64,000 nucleotides of DNA from Streptomyces sp. FIT100 (GTDB lineage: Bacteria > Actinomycetota > Actinomycetes > Streptomycetales > Streptomycetaceae). This document shows, in pieces, positions 1-9,658 of the stretch (within the stretch, counting starts at the first letter, position 1; the number at the start of each line of letters is the position of its first letter). Where the stretch lies: contig NZ_CP075715.1 of assembly GCF_024584805.1 (NCBI RefSeq), positions 6,667,526 through 6,731,525 on the forward strand, in the 5' to 3' direction. Made by a program: the position numbers and the translations under genes. The notes under the pieces were generated by a model. It searched no databases. It was not told the origin of the DNA and worked only from the letters and a program-made list of their open reading frames with translations.

Positions 1-143
1 AGTGTCGCGAAGCGCACTGCCTTGGCGCGGCCGTTCTTGAGTACCGCCAGGTTGGCGGGGGTGATCCCTACGCGCTCCGCGAGCTCACCTACGGACATCT
101 TCCGCCTGGCCAGCATTACGTCGATGTCGACGGTGATCGGCAT
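1..143 (-). CDS. HTH (XRE/YozG-type) regulator, C-terminus cut by window edge
   Basis: Reading leftwards from ATG at 143, the product starts MPITVDIDVML and continues with a helix-turn-helix containing GELAERVGIT and NLAVLKNGRAKAVRF, typical of the small YozG-like Cro/CI regulators. Only about 47 codons are inside the window; the family is usually around 70 residues, so most of the protein is present. Its ATG overlaps the TGA of the DUF2975 gene (ATGA), so the two are translationally coupled. In this family the regulator is normally paired with a DUF2975 membrane protein, as here. It probably controls its own operon, perhaps through the palindrome at 665-685 (inference). Confidence 0.8.
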   Translation of the reverse strand, partial: MPITVDIDVMLARRKMSVGELAERVGITPANLAVLKNGRAKAVRFAT

Positions 144-649
144 CAGATCACCTCGTCCAACTCGGCCTGCATCTGCGCCGCTTCGGCGTCGCGCGCGACG
201 GCCTGGGCGAGCAGCATCCGCAGTACGAGCACGAGGAGCGCGACCCCCAGGATGGCCACGCCGACCCCGCCCATGATCACGGAGACGCCCGGATCTTCCC
301 GCTGGCCCGGCGCGTTGAGGGCCGTGACCGCGAACCATACGAGGGCTGCTGCCACGATCGCGCCGATCACGACGTCCACGTACCGGAAGGCGGCGCGGGA
401 GAACACGGTCCCGCGTCGCACCATCGTCACCAGCTGCCATACGCAGACCAGGGCGACCTGGACCGACACCATGCCCAGGATCGTGATCACGCGCAGCGGG
501 GTCAGCGGGAGCGATCCGTCTTCCGGGTCGTTCCCGCTGACCAACGCCCACACCATCCCTGCCTGTACGAACACGGTGCCGGCGAGCACCACCACGAGCA
601 CCGCGCGCAGCGCACCCACTGTCAGCTTTCCCACGGCCCATCCTTCCAT
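143..649 (-). CDS. DUF2975 membrane protein
   Basis: The 168-residue product has four hydrophobic segments, roughly residues 10-35, 50-75, 90-110 and 125-150, with the loop VTMVRRGTVFSRAAFRYVD typical of DUF2975. The start at 649 (MEGWAVGKL) is chosen because upstream in-frame codons are low-complexity and cross the palindrome at 665-685; a GTG five codons later (VGKL) is an alternative. The gene is directly followed by, and overlaps, the YozG-type HTH gene. Function of the family is not established; it is a predicted inner-membrane partner of the regulator. Confidence 0.8.
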   Translation of the reverse strand: MEGWAVGKLTVGALRAVLVVVLAGTVFVQAGMVWALVSGNDPEDGSLPLTPLRVITILGMVSVQVALVCVWQLVTMVRRGTVFSRAAFRYVDVVIGAIVAAALVWFAVTALNAPGQREDPGVSVIMGGVGVAILGVALLVLVLRMLLAQAVARDAEAAQMQAELDEVI

Positions 650-664
650 CGAGTCACGATGGGA

Positions 665-685
665 ATCTATCGAATATCGATAGAT
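665..685. promoter_or_regulatory. Perfect inverted repeat upstream of DUF2975/HTH operon
   Basis: Arms ATCTATCG and CGATAGAT are perfect 8-mers around a 5-base spacer (AATAT), 16 bases before the DUF2975 start. It is AT-rich in very GC-rich surroundings. Position and symmetry suit a dimeric HTH operator, most simply for the coupled YozG-type regulator (inference). Confidence 0.55.
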
Positions 686-1321
686 CAAGCAAACGGTGGG
701 ACGGAGAGCGGGCGGCGGCCTCGCGCCGTGACGGGACGCCGCCCCTCCAGCGGCATGGCGTTCGCCCCGCGGCGACGGTCGCTGCCGCCGCGAGCCAGGG
801 GCTGCGCAGCCACCGTACGGAGAGGGCCGGAACCGGGACCGCAGCGTGCTCTGCGTCGACCTCCCGCTCATCGCCCTCGGCGGCGCGCTGATCCCGCTCG
901 CCGTCTGGGCCCTCTCCGGCCGCCATGGATGCCGGGCCGGGCCGGCGGTGCCCAGGCGAGTACCGCGGTCGTAGCACCCGCGAGCGAGAGGAAGCATCCA
1001 GCGGGTCACGCCGTGCCCCGGCGCCCTCCCCGCTCCCGGTCCTGACTCATACGCAGCAGTGACGGCTCACTGCTACCCCCGGTTTCCTTGCCGCACCGCC
1101 CGGCAGCCGGTGACGGAGATCGACGCCGGCAGCCCGAACGGTGCCCTCCCGTCGCGCCCCGCACGTTCCGCACGGCATCGCGCTCACCGTCGTCAGCTCC
1201 AGCTGCACCCGCGCGCGGGTGACGACGCCGAACGCGTCGCACCACTCCGCCGCGACCACCGCGACCACCGCGGCACGCGCGGCACGCGCGGCACCGCGCA
1301 GCGCGAGCGTCCACACAGGGA
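686..1321. other. Non-coding stretch, no recognisable gene
   Basis: Several overlapping open frames exist on both strands, but all encode Arg/Ala/Gly-rich low-complexity peptides without family features. There is a CGCGGCACG-type repeat at about 1255-1300. I see no RNA gene or remnant here. Confidence 0.5.
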
Positions 1322-2320
1322 CTACTCCGCGCCGTCCGCCGGCAGGCGCTCCGGCAGCCCGAGCCGCGGGAACCGGTCGTCGTGGAAGGTGAGGATCTCG
1401 GCGATCGCCCCGCCGGTGACGCGCAGGACGTCGATCGTCAGCGGCAGATACGCGCCCTCCTGTTTCCGCCAGTGGTAGAAGGCGACGGCGGGCTGCCGGT
1501 TTACGGAGGTGAGGACGGTGCGCAGGCCCTTCATGCCCTCGAAGCCGCTCGCGATCCAGTCGTTCACCACCGCGTCGCGGCCGACGTACAGGCCCGGCGT
1601 GGGCGGCATCGAGCAGCGGACGTCATCCCGCAGCAGTGCGGCGAGCCTGGCGACATCCGTGGCCACGCTGGCGTCGGTATAGCGGCGCACCAACTCGCGC
1701 GTCCCGGCGTCCTGTTCGCCGCCGGTCCAGTCCTGCCGCTCGGCGGGCAGGTGCACCCGCATGCCGGCGCGGGCCCGCTGCAGCGCGCTGTTCACGGAGT
1801 TGACAGAGTCCCCGAGGAGCTCCGCGACGTCCTTCGCCGGCCAGCCGAGCACATCCCGCAGGATCAGCACGGCCCGCGGGCGCGGCGCGAGGTGCTGGAC
1901 TGCGACCAGGTACGCCAGCTCGATCGTCTCCCGCGCGACGGCGACGGTCTCCGGCTCGTCCGCGTCGCCCGCGGGCAGCTCGTCGAGCAGCCGGTCCGGG
2001 TAGGGCTGCAGCCACAGCACCTCGCCGCCGGTCGCAGGCTCCGGGCGGCACTTGGCGAGCAGGTCCAGGCAGGCGTTGGTGGCGATCCGGTACAGCCAGG
2101 CCCGGAACGTCGACCGCCCCTCGAAGGTCTCCCGCCGCCGCCAGGCACGGAGGAACGTCTCCTGCACGGTGTCCTCGGCGTCCTCGAACGACCCGAGCAT
2201 CCGGTAGCAGTGCACGTGCAGCTCCCGCCGGTGCCGCTCCGCCAGCCCCGAGAACGCCGGCTCGTCGACCTCACCCAGCCCGCTCACGCCCAGCTCCTCC
2301 AGCCGCGTGTCCGCACTCAT
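1322..2320 (-). CDS. ECF sigma factor with C-terminal SnoaL-like domain (SigX5/TIGR02960 type)
   Basis: The 332-residue protein has sigma region 2 at about residues 25-92 (CYRMLGSFEDAEDTVQETFLRAW), region 4 at about 137-187 (LRDVLGWPAKDVAELL) and a SnoaL/NTF2-like domain at about 205-325. This matches the large ECF group fused to SnoaL-like tails, in which the tail is thought to modulate activity in place of a separate anti-sigma factor. Start ATG at 2320 is preceded by GGAAGG eight bases upstream. No anti-sigma gene is adjacent. It directs RNA polymerase to an unknown regulon. Confidence 0.88.
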   Translation of the reverse strand: MSADTRLEELGVSGLGEVDEPAFSGLAERHRRELHVHCYRMLGSFEDAEDTVQETFLRAWRRRETFEGRSTFRAWLYRIATNACLDLLAKCRPEPATGGEVLWLQPYPDRLLDELPAGDADEPETVAVARETIELAYLVAVQHLAPRPRAVLILRDVLGWPAKDVAELLGDSVNSVNSALQRARAGMRVHLPAERQDWTGGEQDAGTRELVRRYTDASVATDVARLAALLRDDVRCSMPPTPGLYVGRDAVVNDWIASGFEGMKGLRTVLTSVNRQPAVAFYHWRKQEGAYLPLTIDVLRVTGGAIAEILTFHDDRFPRLGLPERLPADGAE

Positions 2321-3101
2321 CACGTCATCCTTCCGCCTCGTCGTGTCCCGTCGCAGGTGTGACGGGTGCGGGCGCGAAAACTCATCACTGGGCTCGGTCG
2401 GCGTGGCTCAGCGTTCCTGATCCGTGGTAGTCCGGCCGGCCTGCACCATTGCTTCGATCCCAACCGTCCCAGCGGCCCGCCCGGCGCTACCTCCACCAAC
2501 TCCCGACGGCAGCGACGGCCGGCCCGCCAACTCCGGTACGCACAGTCGACGAGCCCCGGAACTACTGGCTCGTTCGGCCCGGCCTCGAGCCGGACCAATG
2601 AACCGTCATGGTGAACGAGGCGCGCGGCGACCGATGGGAGCATTTCTCCGTATCCTGCACGCAATTCCTCGCGTCCGCCCTTGACGGAGAGCTGCAGTCG
2701 AGCATCCCCTCATCCTTGTTTCCCCGCGCCACACATGAATTCCGCCGGCTCGGTGCGGTTTGACGACGGGGCGCTCTGTCGGCCCCAAGGCTTCGGTGTG
2801 GTCGGATGCCGTCTGATTGGTGACGCTGCGTCGGGTGCGGCTGCCCATGCCCGGGAGTGCGCTGCGGGCGGCCTCTCGATCGGCTCCAGCGTGGCGAACG
2901 CGGCAGCGGTGTGCGGTAGCGGGTCACGCCGCTCGGCGCTGGCCAGCTGGCGGGTGCCGGTCCACCAGACGGGCGAGCCTCTCGTCGAGGACTGCGCGGT
3001 CGCGGTGTGCCCACATCGTGTCGACGTCGTGGCGCACGAGAAAACCGAGTGAACGGCATGGATGCGCGTTCATCGTGGTGACTGAGTACGGACCGGGGGC
3101 T
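2321..3101. other. Long intergenic stretch, no confident gene
   Basis: No frame has convincing coding character. On the minus strand around 2975-3052 a short stretch reads like protein (LVRHDVDTMWAHRDRAVLDE) but runs into stops and could not be assigned; it may be a gene remnant. The 2630-2740 part is less GC-rich than its surroundings. Confidence 0.4.
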
Positions 3102-6100
3102 TTAGCGGTTGCCCCCTAGACGTATGTCTTGGGTCCAGGCGTTGGAACGCCCTGAAGGGGTCGTCTTGCACGTGGTGGCGTAGCAGCGCCAGAACCAGTT
3201 GCCGTTCTTCCGTCGCCGGATCTCGATCTCCGTGCCCTGGCACCGGCCGCACTGCGGTGGGCGGGCGAAGGTCTCCGCGTGCTCGTGCGCGAGCAGCTTG
3301 CGGGCGAAGTACGCGCCGCGCATCGCGACCATCACTTCCCGCGTCCAGCTCTGGGACAGAGCGTTCAGGCTGCCGAGCAGCACAGTCTGCTCGTCGAAGA
3401 CCGCGATCTTCTGATGCATGACATTCATCGGGATCACTGTGTGGGCCACGCCGCGAAGATCCGCTATCAGCGCCTGGCTCGCAGGCTTGCGCTGCAACTG
3501 GTCGGTGTCGTCGCGGATGAAGACGGTTATCCGTACGCCCCGGTCGGTGGCGGCCGCGAGGGCGGGCAACAGGGAGCGGAGCCGTTTTGCGACCCACGGC
3601 GCCCAGAGCCACAGAGAGCGCTCTGCTCGGTTGATCTCCTCGGCGAAAGTGTCGTAGAAGGTCGTCTCGTCGTGGACGTCGGTGACCTCCACGTGCCGAC
3701 CCAGCACTTCCGCCAGAGCCGTGCCGAACTCGCCGCGGAGCGGGACCGGTGCCGTCGGCGGAGCGATGAGGTGCTTGGCTTTCAGGACCCGAACGCCCGG
3801 GGACCCGATCAGTGCGCCGAGCCGGGCCAGCGCAGTTCCGGGCTTGGCGTTTCTGACGCGGGCTCCGCCGGCGACGACGTACAGCCGGGTCTTCGTCCGC
3901 GTCACTGCCACGTTGAACAGGCGGATGCCGTTGCGGCGCCAGGCGTCGGCCCCCGGCTGCCGGTGGGCGAGAGCCATCCACAGCTCGCGGCTGTCGCCGC
4001 TGCCTTCCACTGTGTCGAAGACGACGACGTCGAACTCCCGGCCCTGGAACCGATGGGCCGTACCGACCTCCGCGAGCGGACGCCCCGCGCCTTCGACGTC
4101 GCGCAGTGCCTCCAGGGTGGCCTCGGCCTGGACGCCGTACGGCGTGACGATGCCGGCCTCCTCGCCCTGCTCGCGATGGAGTTCCACCAGAGCCCGCGCG
4201 ATGAGCGACCCGGCGGGCCACCATCCTTTGCGGCTGCCAGTCAGGTGGGCGCGAGCCAGTCCGTCCAGGCCGTCGGTGTCGATGAGGACGATCTCGGGGT
4301 CGTTGTCCGGCCTCTCCCGCAGCACCTGGGGGCCGCCCGTGAGGACACCGCCGTACGCGAGATCGTTGGCCAGGCGCATGACGGCGGGGCCGAAACGGTG
4401 CTGTTCGGTGAGCGTGACGCACGACGGGTGCGCTTCGGCGTCCGACGGTTCGTGGATGCCGCAGTGCTGGAAGACGTCCGGGTGCAACCACCGTTTGATG
4501 TCGGGACGGTCGCTGTTGCCGAGGGCCGGCGGGATCACCGGCCCGAGCTGCATGAAGTCCCCGAGCAGGACGGCCACCCGGTCTGCTTTGCCAGTGGCGA
4601 GCAGGACCTCGGGGAGGGTTGCGGCACCCGCCTCGTCGATGAGGACGACGTCGTACGGCCCCTCGAGGACCGTCCGGTTGGTGCGAAACCGGGCCAGGGT
4701 CGTGGCGACCAGCTTGGCGGACTTGATGATCTCGCCCTGGGCGTTGCGGGCGAGTCGCTCGTATCCTTCCTGAGCCAGCTGGTACTGCTTCTCCAGCTCC
4801 GGGCGGCGGGTGCGGTCGGCGGACACGGCGGGACGTAGCCGTTCGGCCCGATCATGCTCGGCCGGCCAGCCTCGTTCGGCGGCCTGTTCGGCCAGGTCAT
4901 GGGCCTGTTGGGCGCGGGCGGCGGTCTCGGAGGCCCGGATCGCCTCTTGCTCGAGGGCGAGCGCCTGCTGCTCAGCCTTTTTGCTCTCGGCCACGAGCGA
5001 TATGACGTCGGCTTCGAGCCGGGAGATCTGGTCCCGGGTGAGCGGGATCGTCTCGACCAGTGCGTTGATGCGGGCACCGATACGGGCGATGTGCGCGGTC
5101 GCGGTGGCGCGGGCCTCCTGTGCTGCTGCACGGGCGTCGGTGGCTGCCCGCCGGGCGTTCGCCAGCTCGCCCTGAAGGCCTGTGATCGTGCCGCGCTGTC
5201 GCCACCTGCCGACGGCGCCCTTTGCCTCAAGTTCCTTCAGCCTCAGCTCCAGGGAACGGCGGTGGTCGTCCGCGAGCAGGGCGTCGGACTCGCTGTTCCC
5301 CGCCGCTTCTCGCACGCGGGTGATCTCCTCCGAGAGGTCGTCGACTTCGCGCCAGCGGTCCTTCACTGCCTCGGCGGCCCTCTGACGCGCTTGTGCTGTC
5401 CCGATGGCCTCCCCGAGGTGGTGCAGGCGTTGGACCGCTTGGCTGAGCCGCGCTTCCACCTTGATCACCCAGGCTTGCGTCGCCGCCACGTCCTGTCCGG
5501 GCGTCCGTACGAACTTCAGCGCCGCGAAGTACGACGGGGCGTCGAATCCCGAGAGGTTGCCTTCCAACACTGTCAACTGCTGGGCCCGGTCCCTGATGGC
5601 GACGAGTTCGGTCTCGATTTCCGCACGCCGGGCCGCTGCCTCCGTCAGCCGGGCCCGGATCATCAGGGGCAGGGACACGGAAGGGTCCTCGGCCACTTCG
5701 CGCAGGTGTGGCGGCCCCACCCGGACGATGTCACCGAACTCGTGGCGCTTCCCCCGCACCACACCCAGCAGGGCGTTGTCCACGGCGATGTTCGTCGCCG
5801 ACACCAGCAGCACACGCCGACCCTGGGCGATCAGGTCGCCGATGGCCCGCTTGAGGACGGTGGTCTTCCCTGTGCCCGGTGGCCCCCACACCAGGTGGAC
5901 GCCTTCGCCGAGGCACGCTCGGTAGGCGTCCGCCTGGGCACGATGGAAGCCCGGCGGGTCGACGGCGTGCACCGAGGGGCCGCCGATTGTCGCTGTCGCG
6001 AGTGCAGTGGCGAGGGGATGTTCACCCAGCCCCGCGATGCCGTCACGCAGGGCCTCGATCAGGAAGGTGGGCGGCTGCTTGAGCATCCACAGGTGAGGGT

Positions 6101-6392
6101 CGGCGATCTCGGCGAACTCCGGTACCAACAGTGTGAGCAGGGAGCCGTTCTGTACCACTTCGGAGACAGTGAAGCCCTTGGTCTCGATGCCGTCATTGTC
6201 CGGTCCGGCCAGCCTCAGGGAGTCCAGTTGTTCCGGTCCGATGTCGGAGCCCCGTAGATCGACCACATACCGGCCCGGATCACCGCTCCGGGCCGCCCGC
6301 CCGACGAGCTGCCAGCGTGGCTGCTTGCCCGCGCCTCCTTCCACGGCGATCCACTCGCCGAGTGCCGAGGCGATTTCCTCGCGCCATCCCAC
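3102..6392 (-). CDS. SF1 helicase fused to PLD nuclease and zinc ribbon (Mokosh type II-like candidate)
   Basis: The 1096-residue protein combines a UPF1/DNA2-like (COG1112-type) helicase with a phospholipase-D domain. Visible motifs: Walker A GPPGTGKTT (170-178), a long coiled-coil insertion (about 245-560), Walker B VVLIDEAGA (582-590), motif III GDFMQLGP (611-618), EQHRFG (663-668), motif V TAHRFQGRE (778-786), motif VI NVAVTRTK (827-834). The C-terminus carries HxKx4D with H993, K995, D1000 followed by GSLN, one HKD half-site, then a Cys4 zinc ribbon (C1048, C1051, C1070, C1075). Fusion of such a helicase to a PLD nuclease is the described architecture of Mokosh type II anti-phage proteins; assignment to that system is inference. 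It stands alone, with about 700 non-coding bases upstream. All helicase motifs look intact. Confidence 0.85.
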   Translation of the reverse strand: MGWREEIASALGEWIAVEGGAGKQPRWQLVGRAARSGDPGRYVVDLRGSDIGPEQLDSLRLAGPDNDGIETKGFTVSEVVQNGSLLTLLVPEFAEIADPHLWMLKQPPTFLIEALRDGIAGLGEHPLATALATATIGGPSVHAVDPPGFHRAQADAYRACLGEGVHLVWGPPGTGKTTVLKRAIGDLIAQGRRVLLVSATNIAVDNALLGVVRGKRHEFGDIVRVGPPHLREVAEDPSVSLPLMIRARLTEAAARRAEIETELVAIRDRAQQLTVLEGNLSGFDAPSYFAALKFVRTPGQDVAATQAWVIKVEARLSQAVQRLHHLGEAIGTAQARQRAAEAVKDRWREVDDLSEEITRVREAAGNSESDALLADDHRRSLELRLKELEAKGAVGRWRQRGTITGLQGELANARRAATDARAAAQEARATATAHIARIGARINALVETIPLTRDQISRLEADVISLVAESKKAEQQALALEQEAIRASETAARAQQAHDLAEQAAERGWPAEHDRAERLRPAVSADRTRRPELEKQYQLAQEGYERLARNAQGEIIKSAKLVATTLARFRTNRTVLEGPYDVVLIDEAGAATLPEVLLATGKADRVAVLLGDFMQLGPVIPPALGNSDRPDIKRWLHPDVFQHCGIHEPSDAEAHPSCVTLTEQHRFGPAVMRLANDLAYGGVLTGGPQVLRERPDNDPEIVLIDTDGLDGLARAHLTGSRKGWWPAGSLIARALVELHREQGEEAGIVTPYGVQAEATLEALRDVEGAGRPLAEVGTAHRFQGREFDVVVFDTVEGSGDSRELWMALAHRQPGADAWRRNGIRLFNVAVTRTKTRLYVVAGGARVRNAKPGTALARLGALIGSPGVRVLKAKHLIAPPTAPVPLRGEFGTALAEVLGRHVEVTDVHDETTFYDTFAEEINRAERSLWLWAPWVAKRLRSLLPALAAATDRGVRITVFIRDDTDQLQRKPASQALIADLRGVAHTVIPMNVMHQKIAVFDEQTVLLGSLNALSQSWTREVMVAMRGAYFARKLLAHEHAETFARPPQCGRCQGTEIEIRRRKNGNWFWRCYATTCKTTPSGRSNAWTQDIRLGGNR

Positions 6393-7094
6393 CTACCGTC
6401 CCCCGATCCGTCCGGTCGGCCGCCTGCCCGCTGCTGCGCCGCACCCTATCCACCTGGTGGTTGTCACATACAGTGAATGGCCGATGGTCGGCAGTCTCAA
6501 CGTGGTCGTGAGCCGACCGTCCGGCGAGATCCGGCCAGCTTCAGCGGCGCGCAGCGTGGTCTGAGCAAGCCCCTCGACCGGCAGCGATGGCCTACACCGC
6601 CGACACGGTCGGTGAGAGCTTTCACGGGGGGACTCGATGACAGAGGGCATGGTCCGCCCGTCTCCAGCGGAGTTCTGCGCGCTGCCGCGTAGCACATTCG
6701 GGCTGATCCCGTGCTGCACACGGCATCAGGCGCGGTGGAGCTGCGCACCATCGATGTCAGACGGACCCGCTGTACGGACGGATGAGGCGGCACCGGAAGT
6801 GGGAGCAGTGGTGCCAGCGCGCGCCGCTTCCGGAGAGGCATTGCCTCCGTTCCGTGAGCCTGCACCGCAGCAGTGAGACCCGCAGGGGCAGGCTCGGTGC
6901 GGTCTGAAGGGTCACAAGGAGACGAGTACGACAGCGGACGCCCGACTGACGGACCGGCAAAGATCAAGGGGGTCGTCACCCCACCGTGCACGGCGAGCCC
7001 TCGACAGTCCAGAGCGACTATGACTGGGCCAAGGGCGCAAAAACCCAGTCCATCAAGGATCCAGGCGGCCTGGCTCTGACCACCGAGAAAAGGA
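6393..7094. other. Intergenic region with a possible gene tail
   Basis: Mostly without coding character. At 6986-7108 on the plus strand an open stretch of 40 codons (containing TVQSDYDWAKGAKTQSIKD and ending in TGA) reads like the tail of a protein and overlaps the P450 3' end; I cannot name it. It may be a remnant, or chance. Confidence 0.35.
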
Positions 7095-8255
7095 TCACGA
7101 TGGGTTGAAGCGAAGGGGCACGGCCACCGGTCCTCGCACGACAGGGCGGCGTTGCCACCTGAGCTCGTCAGGCGGGCAGGCCAGTTGCAAGCCGGCCAGC
7201 CTCCGCAGCAGCGTGGTGATCGCGACCTCGGCTTCCATCCGGGCGAGCTGTGCGCCGAGGCAGTAGTGGATGCCCCGGCCGAATGCTACGTGTGGGTTGG
7301 GAGCACGCGTCAGGTCGAGTGCGTCCGGGTGGGTGAACGCCTCGGGGTCGCGGTTGGCCGAGCCGAGTAGCAGCGATACGACGTCTCCCGCCGGGATAAT
7401 CATGCCGTCGATCGAAACGTCCTCACGCGCCACGCGTAGCGGGGCCGCCCAGACAGGGCCGTCGAACCTGAGCAGTTCCTCCACTGCGGTGTCCATCATC
7501 GAGGGGCACTCGCGCAACTGTGCGTTCTGCTCAGGATGGGTCAGCAGGGCCACGATCGCGTTATTGAGCATGTTGACGGTGGTTGCGTGGCCGGCCGACA
7601 CGACGATCGCGGCCTGACCGACTTCTTCGGCAGCATCGATCTTGCCCGCTGCGCGCGCACGGGCAAGGGCATCGAGCAGGCTGCCAGGCGGTGCGTGATG
7701 GTGGGAGAGCTGCCGGCTAACCACTGCCGTGAGTTGGCGATGGGCGCGTGCCCCCGCCTCGCCGTGGCCGTAGCGCGCAGCAGCATCCACCGCCCGCTCC
7801 AGGTCCACCCGAAGCTCTGGTGCGAACCCGGCTATCTCGCAGACCACGTGGAAGGGCAGCCGCGCGGTGAGTGCCCCGACCAGTTCCACGGTGCCGCGCC
7901 CGGCGAACTCATCGATCAGCCGGTCGACCAGTTCCTGCACCCAAGGACGCAAGGCTGCTACACGCCCCGCGGGCAGCGGCACCGCGGCACGCAGCCGCGC
8001 GTGCGCGGGCGGGTCGGCATTCAGGAGATTGCACGCCCCGGCTTCCTGCCCTACTGGCAGCGCTGCCACTCGCGATCCGCCAAGCGTCAGATCGCTCGAC
8101 AGTCTCCCGTGGTCCACGAGGAGCGTGTGCACATCACGTGAGCGCGATACCAACCACCGGCCACGCACAGGATAGGCGGGAGCATTCTCACGCAGCCACG
8201 CATACCACGGGTACGGGTTAGCGGTCACATGGCGGGCATTTCCTGGCGGCACCAT
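7095..8255 (-). CDS. Cytochrome P450
   Basis: The 386-residue enzyme shows the I-helix oxygen-binding motif AGHATT (221-226), the K-helix ExxR as EELLR (259-263) and the heme loop FGRGIHYCLG with the thiolate ligand at C332. It is a soluble bacterial class needing separate ferredoxin and reductase, neither of which is nearby. The start ATG at 8255 overlaps the TGA of the upstream ketosynthase-like gene (ATGA), so the two are co-translated. Divergent from a terpene synthase 1.7 kb away, it probably oxidises the terpene scaffold (inference). The distal part of the I helix and the EXXR region look normal, so it should be active. Confidence 0.92.
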   Translation of the reverse strand: MVPPGNARHVTANPYPWYAWLRENAPAYPVRGRWLVSRSRDVHTLLVDHGRLSSDLTLGGSRVAALPVGQEAGACNLLNADPPAHARLRAAVPLPAGRVAALRPWVQELVDRLIDEFAGRGTVELVGALTARLPFHVVCEIAGFAPELRVDLERAVDAAARYGHGEAGARAHRQLTAVVSRQLSHHHAPPGSLLDALARARAAGKIDAAEEVGQAAIVVSAGHATTVNMLNNAIVALLTHPEQNAQLRECPSMMDTAVEELLRFDGPVWAAPLRVAREDVSIDGMIIPAGDVVSLLLGSANRDPEAFTHPDALDLTRAPNPHVAFGRGIHYCLGAQLARMEAEVAITTLLRRLAGLQLACPPDELRWQRRPVVRGPVAVPLRFNPS

Positions 8256-9241
8256 CACTCGGTCCTCGTGGCATGTACGGATGCGGATGGTTCTGAATCG
8301 ATATGGAGCACGACCGCAGTCCACGAGAAACCCGCGCCCATCCCCAGAAGCAGTCCGTACTGTCCCGGCCTGACTCGCCCCTGAGCAAGGAGCGCGCCCA
8401 GGCCGTGTAGTTGATCCGCCCCGCCTGCGTGACCCAAGGACCGTCCCGCCCACCATGTCGTACGCTCGGTGAGGATGCCCGACGGCTCGCAGAGCACAGC
8501 GCGAACCATCCGCTCACCGAGGTAGGGCACGGCCACCCAGGACAAAAGCCCTGCATCGATGTCTGCGTCGGCCAGCGCAGCGGCAACAGCCCGGCGCGTG
8601 TGCGCGGCCAGCAGCAGCCCGACGGCAGTAAGATCTACCCGCAGCCCCAACTGGCGCTTCGCCGCCAAGCCATCGATACGCCCTTCGTGCGCTTCCAGGA
8701 CCGCGAGGCGGGTGCACTCCTCCAGCTCCGCGGCCGTCGAGTAACCCATCCCCGCCAACCGGGCAAACCCGCCACTGCGCGAGAGAAGCGCGCTCGCGCC
8801 CGCATCGCCCAGGACCATCCCAGTCACGGTCTTCCATCGGTCGAAACCCGGCCGAGCGAACCGCTCACCGACCGTCACCAGAGCCGTGTTTCGCCCGCTG
8901 CGTGCAGCCAGGTGATCGGCCGCCACCACCAGCGCGCTCATCCCGGAGTCGCTCCCGCGCCGCACCTCAAGGACCGCCGCCGGGTGCGCGCCCAGGAGCC
9001 GCTGCACTGCGCTCACCGGGGTGAGGTGATCCTGATCGTGCGAGCAGGCGTGCACCAGCAGATCGACCTCCCGCGGCCCGCACCCCGCCTGCTCAAGGGC
9101 ATGCCGCCCTGCTGTCGCCGCCAACCTCCAGCCCGGTACGTCGGCCACGGCGACCGCGCTGAAGCCCGCGGCATGAGCTCCCGAACCGGCACGCACCTCG
9201 ACGGCGTCCGGCACATGTAAGCCCACCCCTGCAAGGAACAC
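8255..9241 (-). CDS. Ketoacyl-ACP synthase III-like protein without active-site Cys
   Basis: The fold is that of KAS III/thiolase: VFLAGVGLHVPDAVEV at the N-terminus, LVHACSHDQD, a glycine-rich segment MVLGDAGASALLS, and GHAGGADQL near the end. At the nucleophile position, where FabH has a Cys, this protein reads VRRGSDSGMSAL, so Ser/Asp replace it, and the histidine region reads AVPYLGERM instead of PHxAN. It is therefore unlikely to do Claisen condensation; related proteins in secondary metabolism act as acyl transferases or have unknown roles. GTG at 9241 gives 328 residues, normal for the family; ATG at 9331 is the longer alternative. Overlaps the P450 start. Confidence 0.75.
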   Translation of the reverse strand: MFLAGVGLHVPDAVEVRAGSGAHAAGFSAVAVADVPGWRLAATAGRHALEQAGCGPREVDLLVHACSHDQDHLTPVSAVQRLLGAHPAAVLEVRRGSDSGMSALVVAADHLAARSGRNTALVTVGERFARPGFDRWKTVTGMVLGDAGASALLSRSGGFARLAGMGYSTAAELEECTRLAVLEAHEGRIDGLAAKRQLGLRVDLTAVGLLLAAHTRRAVAAALADADIDAGLLSWVAVPYLGERMVRAVLCEPSGILTERTTWWAGRSLGHAGGADQLHGLGALLAQGRVRPGQYGLLLGMGAGFSWTAVVLHIDSEPSASVHATRTE

Positions 9242-9437
9242 CCCAGGCCAGCCACCCACGAGCCACACTCCGCACTGCGTCGCCGCCGAATCCGGACCTT
9301 CCCCGGCCCACAGCGAAGCCAATCCATTCAAGAATACGGCCGGTCGGGCAGAATGAGCTCTGAGAGGGCGGTTCGTGAGTCTTTAGAAGGTTCTGCCATC
9401 GCCTGATGGTGTGGGTGCAGGCGGAATCTGCCGGCCC

Positions 9438-9575
9438 CGCCCTCGATCACGAACTGCTGCCGAAGAACGCTGCCGAAGAAACATCGAAGGCACCCGCGCC
9501 AAGCTGAAACGCCTGGTCAAGCTCGATCTCCTGACTGAGGTCGACGCCGGCAGCTTCACCAGGCGGAAGCAGTAA
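9438..9575 (+). pseudogene. C-terminal fragment of a helix-turn-helix-type protein
   Basis: One frame ending in TAA at 9575 reads NIEGTRAKLKRLVKLDLLTE followed by DAGSFTRRKQ, which resembles the C-terminal winged-helix tail found on many actinobacterial uncharacterised or transposase-linked proteins. No start or upstream domain could be found, so it looks like a truncated remnant. Family identity is uncertain. Confidence 0.35.
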
Positions 9576-9658
9576 CCGGCCGGCGGCCGTGGTTGGTGGC
9601 GGGTGATTATTCATCAATGCACAAGCGTTCAACACGTTCACGCCTTTGCCGACACGTG

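Noticed and set aside
2562..3059. 165-codon minus-strand ORF
   Set aside because: Arg/Pro/Ser-rich with no domain; a protein-like stretch lies in a different frame and is interrupted.
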